This document shows, piece by piece, positions 53,458 through 63,819 of a stretch of 64,000 bases of DNA. The stretch comes from Pseudonocardia oceani (GTDB lineage: Bacteria > Actinomycetota > Actinomycetes > Mycobacteriales > Pseudonocardiaceae), in the NCBI RefSeq assembly GCF_019263585.2, contig NZ_JADQDF010000001.1:1302001-1366000 (forward strand). The letters run 5' to 3'. A model generated the notes under the pieces. It made no database searches, was not told where the DNA came from, and saw only the letters and a list, made by a program, of their open reading frames with translations. The position numbers were made by a program, and so were the translations under genes. Each line of letters begins with the position of its first letter. Positions within the stretch are counted from its first letter, which is position 1.

Positions 53458-53458
<1 letters not shown>
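52619..53458 (-). CDS. ABC-2 type permease (NodJ-like), proximal
   Basis: A 279-residue permease with about six helices: WTWYRRNWRATAVSSVLQPLLFLLAFGVGFG, the FESTYPVLSAFKWQRVYHAMAAGPI block and FSGTFFPVDRLPEWIRPLTWVSPLWHG. ATG at 53458 overlaps the ATPase stop by 4 nt. Together with the ATPase and the distal permease it forms a complete NodIJ/daunorubicin-type exporter. The transported molecule is unknown. Confidence 0.9.
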
Positions 53459-54381
<923 letters not shown>

Positions 54382-54424
54382 GCGGGCACGGTAACCGCCA
54401 CCCCCGACAGCCGCCCCGGACGTG

Positions 54425-54937
54425 CTAGAGCGCGAGCTGGAACCAGTGCTCGTCGCGGAACTCCCCGGAGTGCAGCTGCAGCGCGTCGGGGAAGAGGCCG
54501 ACCTCGGTCCAGCCGCGAGCGGCGTAGAACGCGGGGAGCGCGGTACCGCCGCGGGCCGAGAGGCGCAGCTGCCGCAGGCCGAGCGTGCGGGCGTGCGCGG
54601 CGGCCGCGTCGAGCAGGGCCGCGCCCCAGCCGCGCCCCTGGGAGGCGGGATCGACCATCAGCCGCACGACGTCGGCCCGGTGGCCGGTGCGCGGGCCGGT
54701 GCCCGGGCGCAGGAAGACGGTGCCGAGCAGCGCCGGCCCGTCGTCGAGGGTGAGCAGGGCCAGCTCGCCGGACCGGAGCTCGTCGACGGCCGCCTCCGCG
54801 GCCGCACGGACCTCGGACTCCGGGGAGTCGGGCAGGAAGTTCACGGCCCCGCCCGCCCGGCTCACGGCCAGCCACAGCCGGTGCAGCTGCTCCACCGGCG
54901 GCGGCCCGGACCGCGCGCGGATCAGAGGTTCGGCCAC
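54425..54937 (-). CDS. GNAT-family N-acetyltransferase
   Basis: A 170-residue GNAT protein: [26 protein letters not shown] is the acetyl-CoA loop (QGRGWG), followed by [24 protein letters not shown]. The GTG start at 54937 lies inside the last codons of ndk (16-bp overlap), so translation is coupled to it. Substrate unknown. Confidence 0.87.
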   Translation of the reverse strand: MAEPLIRARSGPPPVEQLHRLWLAVSRAGGAVNFLPDSPESEVRAAAEAAVDELRSGELALLTLDDGPALLGTVFLRPGTGPRTGHRADVVRLMVDPASQGRGWGAALLDAAAAHARTLGLRQLRLSARGGTALPAFYAARGWTEVGLFPDALQLHSGEFRDEHWFQLAL

Positions 54938-55332
54938 CAGAGCTTGATCTCCCGGGCGGCGGACTCGGGCGAGTCGGAGCCGTGGACCAGGTTGAACTGG
55001 GTCTCCAGGCCGAAGTCGCCGCGGATGGTGCCGGGCGTGGCCTTCTCGACGGGGTCGGTGCCGCCGGCGAGCTGGCGCCACGCGGCGATCGCGCGGGGCC
55101 CCTCGACCACGGCCGAGAGCACCGGACCGGAGGTGATGAACTCCAGGAGCGACTCGAAGAAGGGCTTGCCGTCGTGCTCGGCGTAGTGCTGGGAGGCCGT
55201 CTCGCGGTCGACGGTGCGGAGCTCGAGGGCCACGAGGTGCAGGCCCTTGCGCTCGATGCGGGCGAGGACCTCGCCGACGAGCTTGCGCTCCACGCCGTCG
55301 GGCTTGACGAGGACCAGGGTGCGTTCAGTCAC
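54922..55332 (-). CDS. ndk: Nucleoside diphosphate kinase
   Basis: Ndk moves phosphate between nucleoside di- and triphosphates. The 136-residue protein begins [21 protein letters not shown] and carries the phospho-His motif [17 protein letters not shown], preceded by [12 protein letters not shown] at 55332 fits the standard start. In M. tuberculosis ndkA lies between rne and the DUF4233-folC-valS genes; here the order is kept but with accessory genes on the rne side and a DM13 gene on the other. Confidence 0.96.
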   Translation of the reverse strand: MTERTLVLVKPDGVERKLVGEVLARIERKGLHLVALELRTVDRETASQHYAEHDGKPFFESLLEFITSGPVLSAVVEGPRAIAAWRQLAGGTDPVEKATPGTIRGDFGLETQFNLVHGSDSPESAAREIKLWWPNL

Positions 55333-55400
55333 GCGGAGGAGGGTAGCGAGGGGCTCCGCGGCCGGCCGCACCGCCGTCACCCCGGCGGGGGTGCCGCGGT

Positions 55401-55994
55401 TCAGGCGACCGGACGCAGCTCCGCCGCGGCGAACGAGACGTCGAACCGGTCGCACCAGATGCTGACGCTGGTGAGGTCGTCGAGGTCGGCGTCCGCCGGG
55501 ACGGGGTAGTTCGAGCTGCCGATGTTGCCCCTGAGTTCGCCGAGCTCCACGTGCGCGCCGTCGTCGAAGACGTGCCAGCCCGCCCGGCCCTCGATCACCG
55601 GGGCGTCGGTCAGCCACACCTCGAGCTGCGGGCCGTCGCTGGTCTCGAGGTCCTCCAGCCGCAGCACGCGCGAGCCGTCGGACAGCTCCAGGAGCACCAC
55701 CGCGCCGCTGCTCGCGTGCTCGTGGCTGATCAGCTCCCCGCGCGCGAGCTCCACGGGCCCGGACGGGGCGACGGGCGCGGCGGCGGGTACGGAGCCGACC
55801 GGGGCGGCGGCCGGGGCCACAGCCATGGGCAGCGCCTCGTCCACCGTGCGGTCGACGAACAGCTTCCAGGGCTGGAACACCGACAGGGCGACGACGATGA
55901 CGATGACGAGGACGGCGACGACGAGGACGGCGGCGACGAGGACGGCGGCGACGACGAGCCCGGTCGGCACGACGGGGCGGCGCAGGAGGGTCAC
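55401..55994 (-). CDS. Membrane-anchored DM13-domain protein
   Basis: A 197-residue protein with one very hydrophobic helix near the N-terminus ([20 protein letters not shown]), then a Pro/Ala linker and a C-terminal DM13 domain ([62 protein letters not shown]-like [18 protein letters not shown]). It should sit outside the membrane facing the wall. The helix is encoded by short GACGAGGACGGCG-like DNA repeats. GTG at 55994. Role unknown; DM13 is suspected to bind redox cofactors. Confidence 0.85.
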   Translation of the reverse strand: MTLLRRPVVPTGLVVAAVLVAAVLVVAVLVIVIVVALSVFQPWKLFVDRTVDEALPMAVAPAAAPVGSVPAAAPVAPSGPVELARGELISHEHASSGAVVLLELSDGSRVLRLEDLETSDGPQLEVWLTDAPVIEGRAGWHVFDDGAHVELGELRGNIGSSNYPVPADADLDDLTSVSIWCDRFDVSFAAAELRPVA

Positions 55995-56029
55995 GAGCCG
56001 ATCCTGCCGCTCCCGGCCGCCGGTGCTCC

Positions 56030-56434
56030 TTACGGTTCGCGCACCTGCTGGCTCGGCAGCTCGCCGCGCTCCATCCGCAGGGCCACGTCGCGGCGCAGGA
56101 ACAGCAGACCCGCCCAGACCAGCACGAACACCACCCCGACGATCGCCAGCGCCGGCACCAGGAACCCGCACAGCAGCACCGCGACCTGCAGGGCCAGCGC
56201 CAGCCCGAGGCCCCACGGCCGCCGCTGCAGCCCGGCCGCGACGATCATGCCCAGCGCCACCGCCGCGATGGCGGTGACGGCGGGCGCGGTGGCGCCGGTG
56301 CCGAACTTGGGCAGCACCAGCAGCGCGAGCAGGACCACGATCGACTCGAGGACCAGCGTGGCCGCGAAGACCCCGCGGATGCCCTTCATCGGGTCCGGCG
56401 GGGCCGGGGGCGCCGACGGGTCGGGAGCCGTCAC
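56030..56434 (-). CDS. DUF4233 membrane protein
   Basis: A 134-residue protein with four predicted helices: [57 protein letters not shown] and [19 protein letters not shown]4233 genes follow folC in actinobacteria (Rv2446c). GTG at 56434 overlaps the folC stop by 4 nt. Function unknown. Confidence 0.9.
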   Translation of the reverse strand: MTAPDPSAPPAPPDPMKGIRGVFAATLVLESIVVLLALLVLPKFGTGATAPAVTAIAAVALGMIVAAGLQRRPWGLGLALALQVAVLLCGFLVPALAIVGVVFVLVWAGLLFLRRDVALRMERGELPSQQVREP

Positions 56435-57906
56435 GACGGCTCCTTGCCGAAGATCGTGCGCGTCTCCCCCGCCGTGACGACCGACCCGGTGACGACGACG
56501 CCGACGCCGGACTCCCCGGCCTCCTCGGCCAGCTCCCCCGCCTGCTCGATCGCGGCGCGCAGCACCGGCTCGACGCTGACGCGGTCGGTCCCGAACACCT
56601 CGGTGGCCAGTGCGCCGAGCTCGTCGGCGTCCATCGCGCGCGGCGACGAGTTCGACGTGACGACGACCTCGTGCAGCACGGGCTCGAGCTCGGTGAGGAT
56701 GCCGCGGACGTCCTTGTCGCGCATGACGCCGAGCACGCCGACGAGCCGGGTGAACCGGAACTCGGTGGTGAGCGCGGCGGCCAGCGCGCGGGCGCCGTGC
56801 GGGTTGTGGCAGGCGTCGACGAGGACCGTCGGCACGCCCTGCCCGGCCGCGACCCGCTCCAGGCGCCCGGGCGAGCTGACGCCGGCGAACGCGGCGCGCA
56901 CGGCGTCGGGGTCGAGGGGCTGCTTGGGCCCGGCGCCGATCAGCGCCTCCGCCGCGGCCAGCGCCAGCGCCGCGTTCGACGCCTGGTGCTCGCCGTGCAG
57001 CGGCAGGAAGATGTCGTCGTACATGCCGGACAGGCCACGCAGCGCGATCCGCTGCCCGCCCACGGCGATCTCCCGCTCGGCCACGCCGAACTCCGCACCC
57101 TCGCGCGCGACCTGGGCGTCGACCTCGACGCAGCGCTCCAGCAGCACCGCCGCCACGTCCCCACTCTTGTCGTGACCAGCCTGGGTGGCGAGCACCGCGA
57201 CCGAGCCGGGCTTGATGATCCCGGCCTTCTCGCGGGCGATGTCGAGGATGTCGGGACCGAGGTGGTCAGTGTGGTCCAGCCCGATGGGAGTGATGACCGC
57301 GACCGTCGCGTCGGCGACGTTGGTGGCGTCCCAGCGCCCGCCCAGCCCGACCTCGACGATCCCGGCCTCGACGGGCGCGTCGGCGAAGGCCGAGAAGCCC
57401 ATCGCGGTGAGGACCTCGAACTTGCTCAGCCGGCCGACCTTCCCGTCGATGATGTCGAGGAACGGCTCGACGTCGCGGTAGACGCCGACGTAGCGCTCGG
57501 GCGTGATCGGCCGGTTGTCGATGTTGATGCGCTCGGTGGCCCGCTGCAGGTGCGGGCTGGTGTAGCGGCCGGTGCGCAGGCCGATCTCGGTGAGCAGCGC
57601 GTCGACCATCCGGGCCGTGGAGGTCTTGCCGTTGGTGCCGGTCAGGTGCACGACGGGGTAGCCGCGGTGCGGCTCCCCCAGCACGTCGACCAGCGCCGCG
57701 ATGCGCTCGGTCGAGGGCTCCATGACCGTCTCGGGCCAGCGCCGGTCGAGCTCGGCCTCGACGGCCAGGAACTCCGCGAAGCTCGCGACCGTCGACGTCG
57801 GCGGGACGACGTCGGGCGAGTCGCCGCCGCGGATCGCGTCGAGGACGTGGGAGATGACGGCGTCCTCGGGCTCGGGGATCGCCCCGTCACCCTCGGGACC
57901 CGTCAT
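56431..57906 (-). CDS. folC: Folylpolyglutamate synthase/dihydrofolate synthase
   Basis: FolC adds glutamate to dihydropteroate and folates. The 491-residue protein has P-loop [21 protein letters not shown], the loop [41 protein letters not shown], and the C-terminal [17 protein letters not shown] at 57906 overlaps the valS stop by 4 nt. The valS-folC-DUF4233 order is standard for the group. Confidence 0.95.
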   Translation of the reverse strand: MTGPEGDGAIPEPEDAVISHVLDAIRGGDSPDVVPPTSTVASFAEFLAVEAELDRRWPETVMEPSTERIAALVDVLGEPHRGYPVVHLTGTNGKTSTARMVDALLTEIGLRTGRYTSPHLQRATERINIDNRPITPERYVGVYRDVEPFLDIIDGKVGRLSKFEVLTAMGFSAFADAPVEAGIVEVGLGGRWDATNVADATVAVITPIGLDHTDHLGPDILDIAREKAGIIKPGSVAVLATQAGHDKSGDVAAVLLERCVEVDAQVAREGAEFGVAEREIAVGGQRIALRGLSGMYDDIFLPLHGEHQASNAALALAAAEALIGAGPKQPLDPDAVRAAFAGVSSPGRLERVAAGQGVPTVLVDACHNPHGARALAAALTTEFRFTRLVGVLGVMRDKDVRGILTELEPVLHEVVVTSNSSPRAMDADELGALATEVFGTDRVSVEPVLRAAIEQAGELAEEAGESGVGVVVTGSVVTAGETRTIFGKEPS

Positions 57907-60521
57907 GACGGGAGCGCGGCCAGGCGCGCGGTGACCCGCTCGATGTCGGCGACGGCCGTGGCCCGCCGCGCGCGGATGCCCTCGACGACGCTCGAAGGGG
58001 CACCCCCGACGAACTTCGGGTTGCCGAGCTTCTTGTCGGCGGCGTCGAGCTCCTTCTGCGCGGCGGCGAGGTCGCGGCCCAGCCGGGCGCGCTCGGCGGC
58101 GACGTCGATCGCGCCCGAGGTGTCGAGCTCGACGTGGACCGACGTCCCGCCCAGCGCGACCTCCAGCGTCGCCGTGGCGGCGAAGTCGTCGCCCGGCGCG
58201 TCGAGCCGGACCAGCGAGGCGATGGCCGCGCGGTGCCCGCCGAGGCCGGCCTCGTCGAGCCCGACCAGGCGGGCGGCGACGCGGCGGCTGTCGGGGACGC
58301 GCTGCTCGGTGCGGAACCGGCGCACCTCGGTGACCAGCTTCTGCAGCGCCAGGATCCGCTCGGTGGCGGCGGCGTCCACCGGGCGCCCGGCCTCCGTCGG
58401 CCACTCCGCGACGACGACGGAGCTGCCGTCACCGTGCAGCCCCTGCCACAGCGCCTCGGTGATGAAGGGCATGACGGGGTGCAGCAGCCGCACCAGGGCG
58501 TCGAGGACGTGGCCGAGCACGGCGCGCGTGCCGTCGGCGGTGGCCTCGTCGGCGAGCTGGGGCTTGGCCAGCTCCAGGTACCAGGAGCAGAACTCGGTCC
58601 ACGTGAAGTGGTACAGCGCCTCGGTGGCCTTGGCGAACTGGTAGTCCTCCAGCAGCGCGTCGACCTGCTCGCGCACCTGCGACAGGCGCCCGAGGATCCA
58701 GGCGTCGGCGTCGGTGGGCCCGGCCGGGAGCGGCAGGGCGGGCGAGGCCTGGTGGCTCAGCGCGAGGCGCGTGGCGTTCCACAGCTTCGTGCCGAAGCTG
58801 CGCGCGGCGAGCACGGCGTCGTCGCCGATCGGCATGTCGGTGCCGGGGTTGGCGCCGCGGGCGAGCGCGAACCGCAGCGCGTCGGTGCCGTAGGCGTCCA
58901 TCCACTGCAGCGGGTCGACCGTGTTGCCCGCCGACTTCGACATCTTCTTGCCGAACTGGTCGCGCACCATGCCGTGCAGCGCGATGGTGTCGAAGGGCCG
59001 CTCGCCCATCGCGTAGTGGCCCATCATCATCATCCGGGCGACCCAGAAGAAGAGGATGTCGTAGCCCGTGACCAGCACGGACGTCGGGTAGAACTTCTCC
59101 AGGTCCGGGGTCTGCTCCGGCCAGCCCAGCGTGGAGAACGGCCACAGGCCCGAGGAGAACCAGGTGTCGAGGACGTCCTCGTCCTGGGTCCAGCCCGCGG
59201 GCGGCTCCTCGTCGGGACCCAGGCAGACGACCTCGCCCTCGGGGCCGTACCAGACCGGGATCCGGTGGCCCCACCACAGCTGCCGGGAGATGCACCAGTC
59301 GTGCATGTTGTCGACCCACGCGAACCAGCGCGGCTCCATCTCCTTCGGGTGCACCGCGACCGACCCGTCGCGGACGGCGTCACCCGCCACCTGCGCCAGC
59401 GGCCCGACCTTGACCCACCACTGCAGCGACAGGCGCGGCTCGATGGGCTCCTTGTTGCCCCGGCTGGAGTGCCCGACGCTGTGCAGGTAGGGCCGCTTCT
59501 CGGCGACGATCCGGCCCTGTGCGGCGAGCGCCTCGCGGACCTTCACCCGCGCCTCGAAGCGGTCCATGCCGTCGAACTCGGTGCCGGTGCCGCTGATCCG
59601 GCCGGACTCGTCCATGATCGTCGGCATCGGCAGGTCGTGGCGGCGGCCGATCTCGAAGTCGTTGGGGTCGTGCGCCGGCGTCACCTTGACCGCGCCGGTG
59701 CCGAACTCCGGGTCGACGTGCTCGTCGGCCACGATCCGGATCATGCGCCCGACCAGCGGGAGCTCGACCTCGGTGCCGACGAGGTGGGCGTAGCGCTCGT
59801 CGTCGGGGTGCACGGCGATGGCCGTGTCGCCCAGCATCGTCTCGACCCGGGTGGTGGCGACGACGATCGCACCCTCGCCGTCGCCGTAGCGCATGGAGAC
59901 GAGCTCGCCCTCGACCTCGCGGTGCTCGACCTCGACGTCGGAGAGCACGCTGCGCATCTCCGGAGACCAGTTGACCAGCCGCTCCGCGCGGTAGATCAGG
60001 CCCTCGTCGAACAGGCGCTTGAAGATGGTGCGGACGGCGCGGTTGCTGCGGTCGTCCATGGTGAAGCGCTCGCGGGTCCAGTCGACGCTGTCGCCCAGGC
60101 GCCGCATCTGGGCGAGGATCGCGCCGCCGTGCTCGGCCTTCCACTCCCAGGTGCGCTCGATGAACGCCTCGCGCCCGAGCTCGCGACGGCTCGTGCCCTC
60201 GGCGGCGAGCGCCTTCTCGACGAGCGCGTGCACCGCGATCGACGCGTGGTCCATGCCGGGCAGCCACAGCGCCTCGTAGCCCTGCATGCGGCGGCGGCGG
60301 ACCAGGACGTCGATGAGCGTGTGCTCGAAGGCGTGCCCGATGTGCAGGCTGCCGGTGACGTTGGGCGGGGGGATGACGATGCAGAACGGCGGCTTGTCGC
60401 TCGTGGCGTCGGCGGTGAAGTACCCGGCGTCGACCCAGCCCTGGTACATGCCCGCCTCTACCTCGCCCGGGTTCCACTGGGCAGGGAGGTCGGCCGTGCG
60501 CGGAGGGAGGGTGTCGGTCAC
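57903..60521 (-). CDS. valS: Valyl-tRNA synthetase
   Basis: A class I aminoacyl-tRNA synthetase of 872 residues that charges tRNA-Val and edits Thr. It has the HIGH motif in [18 protein letters not shown], the KMSKS motif in [15 protein letters not shown], editing-domain sequences such as [20 protein letters not shown], the anticodon-binding helices, and a C-terminal coiled coil ([26 protein letters not shown]). GTG at 60521. It heads the valS-folC-DUF4233 operon. Confidence 0.97.
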   Translation of the reverse strand: MTDTLPPRTADLPAQWNPGEVEAGMYQGWVDAGYFTADATSDKPPFCIVIPPPNVTGSLHIGHAFEHTLIDVLVRRRRMQGYEALWLPGMDHASIAVHALVEKALAAEGTSRRELGREAFIERTWEWKAEHGGAILAQMRRLGDSVDWTRERFTMDDRSNRAVRTIFKRLFDEGLIYRAERLVNWSPEMRSVLSDVEVEHREVEGELVSMRYGDGEGAIVVATTRVETMLGDTAIAVHPDDERYAHLVGTEVELPLVGRMIRIVADEHVDPEFGTGAVKVTPAHDPNDFEIGRRHDLPMPTIMDESGRISGTGTEFDGMDRFEARVKVREALAAQGRIVAEKRPYLHSVGHSSRGNKEPIEPRLSLQWWVKVGPLAQVAGDAVRDGSVAVHPKEMEPRWFAWVDNMHDWCISRQLWWGHRIPVWYGPEGEVVCLGPDEEPPAGWTQDEDVLDTWFSSGLWPFSTLGWPEQTPDLEKFYPTSVLVTGYDILFFWVARMMMMGHYAMGERPFDTIALHGMVRDQFGKKMSKSAGNTVDPLQWMDAYGTDALRFALARGANPGTDMPIGDDAVLAARSFGTKLWNATRLALSHQASPALPLPAGPTDADAWILGRLSQVREQVDALLEDYQFAKATEALYHFTWTEFCSWYLELAKPQLADEATADGTRAVLGHVLDALVRLLHPVMPFITEALWQGLHGDGSSVVVAEWPTEAGRPVDAAATERILALQKLVTEVRRFRTEQRVPDSRRVAARLVGLDEAGLGGHRAAIASLVRLDAPGDDFAATATLEVALGGTSVHVELDTSGAIDVAAERARLGRDLAAAQKELDAADKKLGNPKFVGGAPSSVVEGIRARRATAVADIERVTARLAALPS

Positions 60522-60557
60522 CCCACCAAGTCTACGAGCCGCCGTCGAACGGCTTGC

Positions 60558-61295
60558 TCAGGAGGGCAGCAGCGCCGCGTGCAGGCGGTCGAAACCGAGC
60601 AGCGCCCCGAGCGTGCGGCGCCCGACCAGCGACGGGTCGACCGCGCGGATCTGGCCGCTCGTGGGCTCGTAGACCTTCCACGCGCCCTCCTGCAGGCCCA
60701 CCGCCATGACGTAATGGCGCGGCACCAGGGCCCCCACCAGCAGCGGTACCGGGCGCCCCGACCGCAGCGCCGACTCCACGTCGGCGACGACGTCGGCGAC
60801 GTCACGGGCGGCGACGTCGTCGACGAGCCGGACCCGGTAGGGCCCCGCCGCCGGCAGGTGGCGCCGCAGCCACGCGACCATCCCCCACGGCGAGGTGCCC
60901 AGCGCCTGCGGCCAGAACCGCGTGGACTCGCGGTGGACCTGCTTCTGCCGGGCGTCGTAGCGGGAGCCGAACAGCACCGGCGCGGTGGCGGGCGCGGCCA
61001 CCGGCGCCCCGACCGCGGCGCGGCCGCCCGCTGCGTCGTCGCCGGGACCGTCGAGGCGGCGCACCTCGGCCGGATCGGCCCAGGCCGCGAGGGCCACGAG
61101 CACCGCGCTGCCGCAGGTGGTGCCGTCGACCTGGTCGAGCCGGACACCGCCGTGGCGCTGGTCGCCGAGGCGCTCGGACAGCAGCGGGTTGCGCCCCGCC
61201 GCGAGCGGGCGCACCGCCGCCACCGGGACGACGGCGGGACGCCAGGCCCCGACGAGCACCTGCACCCGCCGCGCCGTGCCGCAGACCGTCCGCAT
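60558..61295 (-). CDS. C39-like papain-fold protein, probable cysteine peptidase
   Basis: A 245-residue protein with a papain-fold pattern: VDGTTCGSAVLVALAAWADP (Cys61 at a helix start), RHYVMAVGLQEGAWKVYEPTSG (His194, with Glu210 where C39 enzymes usually have Asp or Asn). No signal peptide or ABC transporter is present, so it is not a classical bacteriocin-processing C39 domain. ATG at 61295 is preceded by AGGGGAG. It lies 36 bp upstream of valS on the same strand. Activity is likely but unproven. Confidence 0.7.
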   Translation of the reverse strand: MRTVCGTARRVQVLVGAWRPAVVPVAAVRPLAAGRNPLLSERLGDQRHGGVRLDQVDGTTCGSAVLVALAAWADPAEVRRLDGPGDDAAGGRAAVGAPVAAPATAPVLFGSRYDARQKQVHRESTRFWPQALGTSPWGMVAWLRRHLPAAGPYRVRLVDDVAARDVADVVADVESALRSGRPVPLLVGALVPRHYVMAVGLQEGAWKVYEPTSGQIRAVDPSLVGRRTLGALLGFDRLHAALLPS

Positions 61296-61440
61296 CGCCC
61301 GTTCTCCCCTCGCCGACCCGGTGCCGATCCTAACGATCCGAAGGCCCGGTGCGCGCGCCGTGCGACGGCTCCGCGACGGATCGTCACCACCGGCCGTCAC
61401 CACCGGCGGGGCGCGCCGGGCGCGGGCCTACGCTCGCCCC

Positions 61441-61863
61441 ATGACCGCACTGACCCCCGAGATCCGCGCGTTCCTCTCGTCCGGCACTCGGACGGGCAAG
61501 CTGGGCTTCGTCGCCGCCGACGGCCGCCCGCTGGTGGCGCCGATCTGGTTCGTCGTCGACGGCGACGACCTGCTGTTCAACACCGGGAGCACCACCGCCA
61601 AGGGCCGGGCGATCGCGCGCGACCCGCGGCTGGTCATCTGCGTCGACTCCGAGGTGCCGCCGTTCGGCTTCGTCCAGGTCCAGGGCGTCGCGGAGACGTC
61701 GGAGGACCCGGACGAGCTGATCCGCTCGGCCACCGAGATCGGCGGCCGCTACATGGGTGCCGACCGGGCCGAGGAGTTCGGACGGCGCAACGGCGTGCCC
61801 GGGGAGCTCCTCGTCCGGCTGCGCCCCACGAAGGTCATCGCCGAGCTGGACATGACGGCCTGA
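61441..61863 (+). CDS. PPOX-class F420-dependent oxidoreductase
   Basis: A 140-residue split-beta-barrel enzyme of the FDOR-B group. Features are FLSSGTRTGKLGFVAADGRPLVAPIWFVVDGD, FNTGSTTAKGRAIARDPRLVICVD and a C-terminal LVRLRPTKVIAELDM. These enzymes use reduced F420 or bind heme breakdown products. ATG at 61441 diverges from the C39-like gene. An insertion sequence starts 23 bp after its stop. Confidence 0.9.
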   Translation: MTALTPEIRAFLSSGTRTGKLGFVAADGRPLVAPIWFVVDGDDLLFNTGSTTAKGRAIARDPRLVICVDSEVPPFGFVQVQGVAETSEDPDELIRSATEIGGRYMGADRAEEFGRRNGVPGELLVRLRPTKVIAELDMTA

Positions 61864-61878
61864 TCCCCCAGCCGCCCT

Positions 61879-61886
61879 GACTCCTC
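61879..61886. repeat. Left 8-bp target-site duplication
   Basis: GACTCCTC directly flanks the left end of the insertion sequence and is repeated at 63320-63327 after the right end. This is the mark of a completed transposition. Confidence 0.92.
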
Positions 61887-61914
61887 GGTAGCGTCAGCAA
61901 GCGTTGAACTTCGG
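61887..61914. repeat. Left terminal inverted repeat
   Basis: Starts GGTAGCGTCAGCAAGCG and ends GTTGAACTTCGG. It matches the reverse complement of 63291-63319 at most positions with one gap and a few changes in the middle. Confidence 0.9.
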
Positions 61915-63246
61915 TGTGCTGATCTTGTAGCTGATGGTGCTGAACGGATGGGTGTTCTGCCGCAGTGTCCGCCAGGCCGGGTGGTCTGTCATCCGTGCGA
62001 GTTGGACGGTGACGAGGTCGCGTAGCCCGTTGATCGACCATCGGCTTCCGCCGATGTCGGTGCGGGCGTTGAGTTCGCGCATGACCCGTTCCAGCACACC
62101 GCTGCCCAGCTCGGGGCCGCCGAGCCAGGCGAGGTCCCTTCGGACCTCGGGCAACAGACAGGTGAAGACCTGGTCGCGGGCGCCCAGGAGCAACTCGGTC
62201 GCCGCGTGGTGGTGCGCGCCGGTGATCGAGGCGCTGAACGTGTCGTAGGAGTGCAGGGCTTGGCTGTGGGTGCGGTGCTCGCGGGCGGTGCGGCGCAGCA
62301 ACTCGGCCAGCTCGGCCCGCTTGGCGTTCGCCCAGGGATGCGGGGCCTTGTCGGCGTAGAGCGCCCACCGCAGCGCTCGGGGCAGGTGCCACCAGCAGCG
62401 CTGGATAGGGGTGTCGGGCCAGGTGGTCTCGGCCAGCCGCGTGATCGCCGGCTCCCCGTCGACCACGACGATGACCGGGGCGTCCAGCGCGGCCAGCTGC
62501 TCACCCATCGCCGCCCAGGGCTGATCGATGGTGACACCGAGCAGGACGGTGTGGGCGCGACGGCGTCGCCGGGGCCCGCTGCGCGCGGTCAGCCCCAGCG
62601 CGATGTTGCAGGCGATCCCCAACCGCCGCGGCCCGGCGCGCATCCCGGTGCCGTCCAGGATGACCACCGCGGCTGAGGCCCCGCTGTCGATCAGCTCGGC
62701 CGCACCGATCCCGTCCAGTAGCGGTGCCACGTCGGCCACTGCGTGATGAGCGCGTCCGGTCGAGGCCGGCGCTCCGAACGATCGGGCGACCTGCGCGGCG
62801 CGGGCGAAGGACATCTGGCTGGCCAGCTCGGCCAGGTCCACCGCGAGCCGGTCGGTGCGGCGGCGGCCGGACAGGTCCAGCATCAGCAGCAACGGTGCGA
62901 AGACCCGGCCGCAGGCCCGACAGCCCACGTTCGCCAAATGCAGGCGCACGACTCCGACCGCGATATCGATCCGTCGTGGGCGTGATCGTCTGCCCTTGCG
63001 CGCGAAGTCCTGCATCACCCCGCACCCCGGGCACGCGAACGGCGCCGGAAGGTCACGCACCGGGAGCCAACGAGGCCCGCAGACCCGGTCGATCAACCGG
63101 TCCTGCGCCTGCTCCAGAGCGGCAGCCAGGACCACGGCGGGCACCTCGTCACGCATCGCCACCGCCCATGCCTCGAGCTGAGACCACCTCAGAGATCCAT
63201 CGAGCTCCGGCAGCTCAGCACTGAGCACGACACTAGCCACAGCCAT
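61894..63246 (-). CDS. DDE transposase of the insertion sequence
   Basis: A 450-residue transposase. The N-terminal part has two zinc-binding Cys pairs (ACPGCG and GCRACG), then a DDE-type core with ASAAVVILDGTGMRAGPRRLG (first Asp), APVIVVVDGEPAITRL (second Asp) and PIQRCWWHLPRALRW, a C/H motif seen in Mutator-like enzymes. The stop codon lies inside the left terminal repeat. ATG at 63246. The gene is unbroken and should be active. Family assignment (ISH6/ISL3/ISKra4-like) needs a database comparison. Confidence 0.88.
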   Translation of the reverse strand: MAVASVVLSAELPELDGSLRWSQLEAWAVAMRDEVPAVVLAAALEQAQDRLIDRVCGPRWLPVRDLPAPFACPGCGVMQDFARKGRRSRPRRIDIAVGVVRLHLANVGCRACGRVFAPLLLMLDLSGRRRTDRLAVDLAELASQMSFARAAQVARSFGAPASTGRAHHAVADVAPLLDGIGAAELIDSGASAAVVILDGTGMRAGPRRLGIACNIALGLTARSGPRRRRRAHTVLLGVTIDQPWAAMGEQLAALDAPVIVVVDGEPAITRLAETTWPDTPIQRCWWHLPRALRWALYADKAPHPWANAKRAELAELLRRTAREHRTHSQALHSYDTFSASITGAHHHAATELLLGARDQVFTCLLPEVRRDLAWLGGPELGSGVLERVMRELNARTDIGGSRWSINGLRDLVTVQLARMTDHPAWRTLRQNTHPFSTISYKISTPKFNAC

Positions 63247-63290
63247 GGCAGTTCCTCACGACGAAGGGCACCACCCTCCACCGCAAGATC

Positions 63291-63319
63291 CCGAAAGTTC
63301 AACGCTGCCGGACGCTACC
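63291..63319. repeat. Right terminal inverted repeat
   Basis: Read on the minus strand it starts GGTAGCGTCCGGCAGCG and ends GTTGAACTTTCGG, pairing with the left end at 61887-61914. Confidence 0.9.
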
Positions 63320-63327
63320 GACTCCTC
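63320..63327. repeat. Right 8-bp target-site duplication
   Basis: GACTCCTC, identical to 61879-61886. Its last two bases form part of the TGA stop (63326-63328, minus strand) of the DUF6457-like gene. Confidence 0.92.
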
Positions 63328-63640
63328 AGCCGCGCTGCTCCTGGTCGTTGGCCGGCTCGGCGCGCTCGGTGTCGGCGCCCCAGCCCTCGGCCAGCTTGCT
63401 GATCTTCCCGGCGTAGTCGCGCGCGGCGACCGCCGGGTCGTCGGCGCGGCCCGCGGCCACGCCGATCAGGAACGCGGTCACGGGGGCCCCGGGACGGCTG
63501 ACCCCGTGGGCGACGTCGGAGGTCAGGTCGAGCACCATGTCGACGGTGCCCTCCGACTCGACGGCGTCCTCCAGGCCCAGCTCCCGCGACACCGCGGTGA
63601 CCCACTCGGACAGGGCTTTGGCATCTGCGCTTCCACTCAC
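63326..63640 (-). CDS. DUF6457-like small protein
   Basis: A 104-residue acidic helical protein: ALSEWVTAVSRELGLEDAVE, MVLDLTSDVAHGVSRPGAPVTAFLIGVAAG and YAGKISKLAEGW. This matches small actinobacterial proteins often found near molybdopterin or formate-dehydrogenase genes, but none is seen here. GTG at 63640 is preceded very closely by GGAGG, so the start is uncertain. The insertion sequence sits right after its stop without altering it. Confidence 0.75.
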   Translation of the reverse strand: MSGSADAKALSEWVTAVSRELGLEDAVESEGTVDMVLDLTSDVAHGVSRPGAPVTAFLIGVAAGRADDPAVAARDYAGKISKLAEGWGADTERAEPANDQEQRG

Positions 63641-63678
63641 GCCTCCGACGTTAGCCGCGATGCCGCAGCCCTGCCGGG

Positions 63679-63819
63679 TCAACCGGCGAACAGCGCCGGG
63701 ATCTTGACGATCAGCTGGTAGAGGCCGTAGCCGAAGGGCACGACGACCCACAGCCAGGCCAGGACGAGCAGGACGTAGTAGACCGGGGTGCGGTTCCCGG
63801 TGGTGCCGAGTGTGCTCAT
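63679..63819 (-). CDS. metS: Small subunit of methionine/alanine NSS importer
   Basis: A 46-residue single-span membrane protein: MSTLGTTGNRTPVYYVLLVL continuing through WLWVVVPFGYGLYQL. Size, sequence and its place after the large symporter gene match MetS, which is needed with MetP for Na-dependent methionine and alanine uptake in Corynebacterium. ATG at 63819 overlaps the metP stop by 4 nt (ATGA). Too short for most automatic gene calls. Confidence 0.85.
   Translation of the reverse strand: MSTLGTTGNRTPVYYVLLVLAWLWVVVPFGYGLYQLIVKIPALFAG

Larger units (their letters stand above)
61887..63319. mobile_element. Complete insertion sequence, 1,433 bp
   Basis: Ends begin GGTAGCGTC and are imperfect inverted repeats of 28-29 bp (61887-61914 and 63291-63319), flanked by the 8-bp direct repeat GACTCCTC. 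One transposase gene fills the element. Size, GGT ends and 8-bp duplication fit the ISH6 or ISL3 groups. The transposase looks closer to Mutator/ISH6-like DDE enzymes. The element is intact, so insertion is probably recent. Confidence 0.93.
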
